Part shown: one piece after another, positions 39,762 through 60,000 of the stretch
Numbering within the stretch: the stretch's first letter is position 1
Layout: the number at the start of each line of letters is the position of its first letter
From: Owenia fusiformis
Taxonomy: Eukaryota; Annelida; Polychaeta; Sabellida; Oweniidae
Direction: 5' to 3'
DNA: 60,000 bases
Assembly (NCBI GenBank): GCA_903813345.2
Contig: CAIIXF020000008.1
Span: 15,424,822 to 15,484,821 of the forward strand
Made by a program: the position numbers and the translations under genes
The notes under the pieces: generated by a model
Seen by the model: only the letters and a program-made list of their open reading frames with translations
Database searches by the model: none
What the model was told of the DNA's origin: nothing

Positions 39762-40166
39762 GGCAATCTGCGCGAGATTCCATATTTTGGTTTGGTTTTT
39801 GGCGCATGCGTATTAAATCCAGCAATTTAATTGGTTCAAATTATTTTGACGCATGCGCAATGAATAACTTAATAAAACATTGAATTTTAGATAGATGTCA
39901 CTTATGTTCATTATTTCACAGCAGTCCTTACCCATAATAAACCATATTTTGCGGGAATATTTTTGTTTCATGCCAAAACAAAAAGTATACGCCAAAAACA
40001 AATGTAATGACATAATATCAACCTGTCCCGAATTTGTAGACATTTGTTGTACAAACTTAACCGAACCAATGACAGAAAAGCAGTTTGAATCATGGGAATG
40101 ACGTACTTCGGTTCCCTTAAAGAAAAACCGAACCAAATAAAAATCGAACCTCGCGCAGATTGCCCT
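39762..40166. mobile_element. foldback element with GGCAATCTGCGCGAG ends
   Basis: GGCAATCTGCGCGAGATTC at the left pairs with CTCGCGCAGATTGCC at the right, and the TTTGGTTTGG/CCGAACCAAA blocks extend the stem. The open frames inside are incidental. Confidence 0.65.
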
Positions 40167-40401
40167 GACTCAAATTTTCTGAATTTTTTCACTGAATTTT
40201 CTTGTTTTTTATACATTTTATCAAAACATTCTTCTTCACATTCTTTTCCAGGTACATAAGTATCACGCGGTCCTAACTTCGACCGTTAATTTGAATTTTT
40301 GACCTACCAGATGTTTGAAAATCAAGGATTGGAGTCTCATACTGCACCATTTTTCTTCAAACTTGTTCCATTCAAAGCATAACAAAAATCCCTTTCTGAT
40401 T

Positions 40402-40790
40402 ACCCTTTGCATTCGTTTGACTTCACTTCTTAAAAGAGAGCTTCGTCTTCACTCTTTCAAACTAAAATAAACCTGTGAACTCACCGCGCCAATCAGTGTT
40501 CGTCGGCCAAATTTGACCGACGTTCTATATATGGGCATTCCTTCTGACGTCATCGTTGAGCCCAGAATTGACCAATGACATACGCATATTTAATTAGAAC
40601 GCATTTGGCGTATGTTTCTTCAAGCTCGCTGATTGGTGGAAGAAAGGTCAGCACGTAGGTCAGAAGTGATTTACTACCCAAACTGTCACCGGTACCCGTC
40701 CTGGGGGCGGGGCTACTTAACTGTAATATGGTCTCTACTAGGCAGAGTGTAGTTTAACTAGACTCTGCACGCAGGGTACTTTCTGATGGT
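40402..40790. mobile_element. nested DNA element, related to 52890-53220
   Basis: It runs from TACCCTTTGCATTCG to GCACGCAGGGTAC and shares GCCAATCAG, CGCTGATTGG, ACTGTAATAT and TAGGCAGAG with 52890-53220. It has no coding capacity. Confidence 0.6.
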
Positions 40791-40826
40791 ACATTATTCT
40801 CTTAAACAGAGTCGATCCCTATTTCC

Positions 40827-40888
40827 AGCAGCATTTTGGTCCCCAGCTGTAAGTGGGCCTTCTAACAGCTGGGGACCAAAACGCTGCT
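40827..40888. repeat. 24-bp hairpin with 14-nt loop
   Basis: Arms 40827-40850 and 40865-40888 pair with one mismatch (GGTCCCCAGCTGT against ACAGCTGGGGACC). Imperfect pairing continues outward, giving a precursor-miRNA-like shape. Confidence 0.65.
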
Positions 40889-41509
40889 AGAACGAGGGAC
40901 TCTTTACAATAAAGTAATGCACAGACATAAAGGCAATTTTGTTTTGCTTTTAATGGTATAAGTTTGAAGAAAAACGTAGCAGTATGAGACTCGCAATCCT
41001 TGATTTTCAAGCATCTGATAGGTCAAAAATTGAAATTAACGGTCGAAGTTAGTACCGCGTGAGTATACTGGTAGTGCAAAAGTGAGAGATGTAGACATTG
41101 TGGAGAAGGAGTGATTCAAATTTGAAAAATAACATGTGACTCAATTGAGGGTTGCAGCAAAATTCCGAACATGCCCTGACCTAAAGGAAGCAAGTCAGAT
41201 GAAGCATGGTCTAGTTGAAAGCCCATGGATGAAGCAAATAAGTCTGTTCTGCGCTCATAAAAGCACAGACTGGAAAGAACGTTCTGGCGAAAGGTTGATA
41301 TCCTATCTAAGAAGACATATGAAGACTAGGAGTTTCAGAGAAGGTATTTTACGTCCCTGAGTAAAAGAAGGAAAAAATGAAAAAGGTAGAATATTACTCG
41401 AGTCTCTAGAGGGGATTTCATCTGGAATACTGTGAACTCTATTTGAAAAAAACCGGCCGTGGTGTCATAAATTTATTGAATATTTTAAAAATCGCCAGAT
41501 AAATAAATC

Positions 41510-42278
41510 ATTAAGGTCTCATGGAAGTTAACAGGAAATGACAAAACAAAAAATGACATTTAGCCATGCTGGATTTTGAAAAATTTTTGAACCAAGATAA
41601 CAGAGTTCTGTTTGGACCTCCAGTCAGTTTAACTAGTTCCACATATCATTTACATGACTGGGAACACAATTGAAATGGTCAGAATGACCATAAACATGAT
41701 AAAATAACCTTTTCAGCCCTCTGAAAATGTGACTGAAAAATAGCTAAAAGTAGGTGCTCAGGAAAGGTCAATCAACAGAATCTTTTGATTTTTTCAGAAA
41801 ATGTGTCCAATTTATTGCTCTAAATGACACAATCTTTGAAATTTAAAAAAATTGTCTGAAACAATAATGGCTGTAGTAAAAAGGAAAATAGATCGATTTT
41901 CAATTCAGTTTTTTTAAATTTTTTCTTTTTCTAAGAATGATATCAAATTTGTTTAAATTGTATCATTTAGAGCAATATATTGGGCACATTTTCTGAAAAA
42001 GTCAAAAGATTCTGTTCAGTGACCTTTCCTGAGCACAGACTCTTAGCTATTTTTTAGTCACATTTTCAGAAGGCTGAAAAGGTTATTTTATCATGTTTAT
42101 GGTCATTCTGACCATTTCAATTGTGTTCCCGGTCATTTAAATGATATGTGGAACTAGTTAAACTGACTGGAGGTCCAAACAGAACTCTGTTATCTTGGTT
42201 CAAAAAATTTTCAAAATCCAGCATGGCTTTGTCATTTTTTGTTTTGTCATTTCCTGTTAACTTCCATGAGACCTTAAT
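41510..42278. repeat. large palindrome with arms of about 340 bp
   Basis: The left arm starts ATTAAGGTCTCATGG and the right arm ends CCATGAGACCTTAAT. Matching inverted blocks (GTTAACAGGAAATGAC, TCAGTTTAACTAGTTCC, GGTCAGAATGACC, AAAGGTCA) run to a spacer at about 41850-41935. Arms look around 95% alike. The element is non-coding. Confidence 0.85.
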
Positions 42279-44650
42279 CAAACCGGACCCAGCTCTGCTC
42301 CTATAAGAGATATGACATGATTTCATCAGGATTTCGTCTAAAATTAAAACAAAATGGCTCCAAGAAAAATGGCGATGTTCGAAAACTGGACGAAATGTCG
42401 TTAACGTCTGACATTAGTAACTGCAGGCTGTAAATTCTAAGTTAGCGATCCAGAAGATGTGAACTAATACATTGATCACTTTATGTGTGTTTTGGAATTT
42501 TTGGTGAGGTTATAAGACCAAAACTCGCAATTCAAATTGTGATGTGGAAAAATGGCGGACATATGATTTCAAATTTTATGATTACGACATGACCAGTTGT
42601 TCATGCAGGAATATATCTGTACTGGAAGGACACGATACAGTGGCCTTAGAAGAAGGTAAGTAGAATATGGCTGTGTTACATTCAAAAACAGTGTGACTGT
42701 CACCATAGGCAGAGCATTATTCGCACTACATGTACACATTCTTATTCTACTACATTGTAGCCTATATACCAGATTACCATAAAGGCTAAGCCTATCGAGT
42801 ATGAATGGACTTATATAAACGCACTCAATCATTCTCATAGAGCATTTCCAGAAAACAATATTTCAAAATATTTGAAACTGAAACTAACCTAGAAAACTGG
42901 CCAAAGTTCGCATACATTTTAGCTTTTGTAGGATTATTACTTTAAAATAATGTTTGTATTGTTAGAATTTATGCAAGATTTATTGTTAAAATTGTGCTTA
43001 GAAGCATAAAACTTACAAATATATATTTTACCTGTCTCCCGCTATTGAAACCGGAAATTACAATTATCAAAGTAGAACATCACATTTGCTATACAAAATG
43101 TCGCTTTAGCGAACTGTATGTACAGGTTGTGCCAAAATTAATAAAGTAAATAGTAACACGAGCTTCTATATCAAGAGTCAGATATTTTGATTTGGTAGAT
43201 GAGAGCTAGGAGAGATTATTGCTACACAGATCATACTGATTGTTGATTTGTAAGGTAGGGTCAATTTTATTAAGACTTACAGAAAGAATGGACCTGTCTC
43301 ATGATATAATTCAATGCTTTACAAAGTATGTGATTTATGCCAAAAATAGCCTGTGGAAATTTGCTTTTCAAAGTTATTTCTTATTCAATGTGTCAAATCT
43401 ACGGATTATCAGTCTTTGTATACTAATAATATTTTAAAAATTTAAAGATTTGAATGCACTAGTATACTATTCACATTTAAAAAAAAGCTTCTCAGGGTTA
43501 TATAATGCCTTTCTTGTTGGTGTATCATCTATAATATGTATCATTTTTTGTTGTTTTGGTGCAATTCCTTGTCTTATCACTAAAATCCATCCCATTTTGA
43601 GAATATTTCATATTGCATTCCTTATGATGGCCATGGACCATTTTGAAAGAAATTTTATTTGTTACAATATGACATCATATTTCATATATCCGAGACTAAC
43701 ATTTATCTCTCAGCATACATACATCTGTATTAAGATTGCAGTCTGAAATCCAATGCAATCTTATTCATCAGAAAATGGATCTTGCAAAAAACTATTATTA
43801 TGTTCCCATTAGATGTAAAAAATGATCATATATAGAATGATTTGCAACAGAATTATCTTTAAAATGGTATGTGTCATGTACTGCATAATGTAACATACAT
43901 GTAGATGAATTTTTATTTCAGTTTTAATCTTTGCATTGTCAATTGCCCACCCTGTATTTGGTGTACCAGTAGTGTGGTGGCCCAATTTGCATAAATGATT
44001 ATTTCTTCTGCTAACCTGACCCTTATATTTGGGTCTAAAAGCTTAGCAAGTAGAAGAGATAAAGATATGGTTAAGTAAGAAAATGTCACTAAGTTACAAA
44101 AAATGTCCTCAAATCAATCCATGTCTTCACTCTATTAGATATCTAAATTCTAATATCTAAATATTGTCTATTTATTGTTTAACTGTCTATTTCTTACTCT
44201 TTTGCCTTACTTTGTTCATTTGCCTTACTTACAGCATCACATTTGATAATCAACAGCTTTGGACTACATGTATTCATAGTTAATTGTGTGTAAACTTAAG
44301 GCTACTGAAAAGTCAAGGTGCCCCTCTAGACACATATGTCTGGTCTTTTTCATTTACAATCAGACAATATTGGATCATACTTTCAAATGAAAAATTACAA
44401 CTGCCAGAAGTAATGATTTTTTGCTAATAAGCATATTAGATGCACAATACAATATATTGTACTTATATTTAGAAATACAATATTTTTCCGTAGCCTTACA
44501 TTTAGATCTTGTGGTACTCCCCCACTACCTCTACAATTAGAGCAGGATTGATCCAAGACTATTTTGTAACCAAGAGCAACATGATAAAATGCCACAGTGC
44601 TATTGGATTTTATATTAATATGCCTTAAATAGTCTTTCATTTATGAAAAA
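42279..44650. other. intergenic DNA, no gene identified
   Basis: AT-rich single-copy-looking DNA. The open frames here, such as 43450-43746, show no family motif or splice context that I can support. Confidence 0.4.
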
Positions 44651-45103
44651 GGTCAATGCCAGTGTATGGGTTAAGAGGTCAAAGGACAATGCCAGGGTAT
44701 GGATTAAGAGGTCAAAGGTCAATGCCAGTGTATGGATTAAGAGGTCAAAGGTCAATATCAGTGTATGGATTAAGAGGTCAATGCCAGTGTATGGGTTAAG
44801 AGGTCAAAGGTCAATGCCAGGATATGGATTAAGAGGTCAAAGTCAGTGTATGGATTAAGAGGTCAAAGGTCAATGCCAGTGTATGGATTAAGAGGTCAAA
44901 GTCAGTGTATGGATTAAGAGGTCAAAGGTCAATATCAGTGTATGGATTAAGAGGTCAATGCCAGTGTATGGATTAAGAGGTCAAAGGGCAATTCAAGTGT
45001 ATAGATTAAGAGGTCAATGCCAGTGTATGGGTAAAGAGTTCAAAGGTCAATGCCAGTGTATGGATTAAGAGGTCAATATCAGTGTATGGATTAAGAGGTC
45101 AAT
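44651..45103 (+). repeat. minisatellite of nuclear-receptor-like DR1 units
   Basis: Units of 24-33 bp built on GCCAGTGTATGGATTAAG then AGGTCA or AGGTCAAAGGTCA. Perfect AGGTCA-A-AGGTCA direct repeats occur at 44709, 44742, 44801, 44860 and 44919, with near-matches at about 44676, 44977 and 45036. Confidence 0.85.
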
Positions 45104-46252
45104 TTAATATTTCCATGAATAAGAAGTGAATCATATCAGCTCCCTGGGTATGTTAGCTCATATAACATGTATAACATGCTTTATAGAATGATAGATGGGA
45201 TTATTAAAACTGTTAACAAAATAAAGACTAAGGTTGAATTTCAGTCACATACCATTTTAATTAAACAAAAACAAAGTTCTGAATTCTAGCGTATACATAT
45301 ATTGTACTCTGTATCTTACATTTGTACATCATATTTACATATACACAACAAGAGTTATAAATTAAAATAATAAAAATGCACAAGTACAAATAATACAAAA
45401 AAAATGCAAGAGCAATTATGTTGGACGGAATAATGTGTAAAACTATAAATAAAGTAAGTGGCCACAAAATAAAGTGTCAATGTAGAAAGAAGAACAAACT
45501 TGAGATATCTGAAAAAACGTTTTTTATTTTTCAGTTCTCAGAAAGATTTTGACCTTTTTAAGATCTTTGGATTCCTACATCTTTTTGCCAAATACTTAAC
45601 CCCCTCCCAAAGGTCTGCCCAGAGCATGTGAGATTTGAAAAGTTAAATACAGTAAAATGTGTATATCTGAACACCTCTTTAATCCAAACATCTCTCAATG
45701 TCAACACTTTTATCGATCCCAATTTGTTATCTCCCATTGACTCAAATATTTAAAAAAAACATTGAAATGTGAACACCTGCGAATCAGGACATTTTTTTCA
45801 GTCCAGTGGCATTCAGAATAGAAAGGTCTTTCTGTATGTCTTTCTATATATATATGTCTTTCTTTCTATATTATGGGACTGTAATCAGTATGCTCACTTT
45901 GCACAATCTTAACTCTGATTTTTCAAAGTACTGTGTATGATAAAACTTGATAAAGATGGCGCCACCTATCAGCACATGAAAATGATTCCGTTCATAACTT
46001 CATTCACTCATGAAAGTCCCTTCTGTCAGCTTGGGGACCCAATTACAATGTCAATGTTTTGGTGGCTAAGGTGAAGCTTTTATGAAAACTTTGAGCAAGA
46101 TATGATTTCAAATGAAACCTAAAACTATCTAGCTAAACTGCATTGTAGAAATCTCCATGGCAAGTTTGTTGTGATGCATATCTTCAATATTTAGTATTTA
46201 CACAAGTTGGAATGTCTAGTGAGTTGCCCCTGGATTGCAACATGTCAGCCCC
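45104..46252. other. downstream flank of LRRC9
   Basis: This includes the LRRC9 3' UTR, whose end I cannot place; the first AATAAA I noticed on the minus strand is near 45524, about 0.7 kb past the stop. A pogo-like MITE fragment lies at about 45648-45790. Confidence 0.4.

Positions 46253-60000
<13,748 letters not shown>

Larger units (their letters stand above)
40257..41066. mobile_element. foldback element with CTAACTTCGACCGTTAATTT arms
   Basis: The left arm (40263-40400) and right arm (about 40930-41066) are inverse copies: TAACTTCGACCGTTAATTT, AATCAAGGATT and GAGTCTCATACTGC recur inverted. It encloses a second element (40402-40790) and a 24-bp hairpin (40827-40888). Confidence 0.7.

Noticed and set aside
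41136-41360. 74-codon plus-strand frame with exon-like composition and a GTATTT after it
   Set aside because: No convincing acceptor or neighbouring exon was found, and it sits between two foldback elements. It could be a decayed coding fragment but is not supportable.

Overview
This window is animal nuclear DNA, AT-rich and intron-rich, most likely from a marine invertebrate. The evidence is a many-exon LRRC9 gene with GT-AG introns, long introns full of tandem and foldback repeats, and a Ty3/gypsy LTR retrotransposon with a tRNA-Leu-type primer site. I cannot name the phylum. No bacterial genes, rRNA, tRNA or CRISPR array was found.

Layout. (1) 169-34068, minus strand: four phase-compatible exons of an unrecognised gene for a small single-pass membrane protein, open past the left edge, with a first intron of about 26.7 kb. 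(2) 7925-20858, minus strand, inside that first intron: a complete, apparently intact Ty3/gypsy retrotransposon with 2.4-kb LTRs that differ at only two places I could find. In its own sense it reads 5' LTR, tRNA-Leu primer site, a 105-residue RING-type ORF, gag, pol (reached by an A AAA AAC -1 frameshift signal with a predicted pseudoknot), then a third ORF with two C2H2 zinc fingers and an Arg/Ser-rich domain whose ATG directly abuts a strong splice acceptor, then the polypurine tract and 3' LTR. The RING ORF and the spliced C2H2/RS ORF are the best candidates here for something undescribed. (3) 20.9-46.2 kb: intronic and intergenic DNA rich in non-autonomous foldback transposons, with a cluster of four at 38.4-42.3 kb, and a minisatellite at 44.65-45.1 kb containing AGGTCA direct repeats. 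(4) 46253-60000+, minus strand: the last 19 coding exons (893 codons plus stop) of LRRC9, every junction in phase. Its introns hold a 162-bp satellite (about 17 copies), a 42-bp minisatellite (about 1 kb) and an 11-copy 53-bp array made from the end of one of its own exons including the splice donor.

How it fits together. Both host genes read leftward. The retrotransposon lies in sense orientation in the first intron of the membrane-protein gene and landed at the edge of an older small DNA transposon. Its four ORFs suggest layered expression: leaky scanning or reinitiation for RING/gag, frameshifting for pol, and splicing for the C2H2/RS ORF. All functional statements about the accessory ORFs are inference from sequence motifs.
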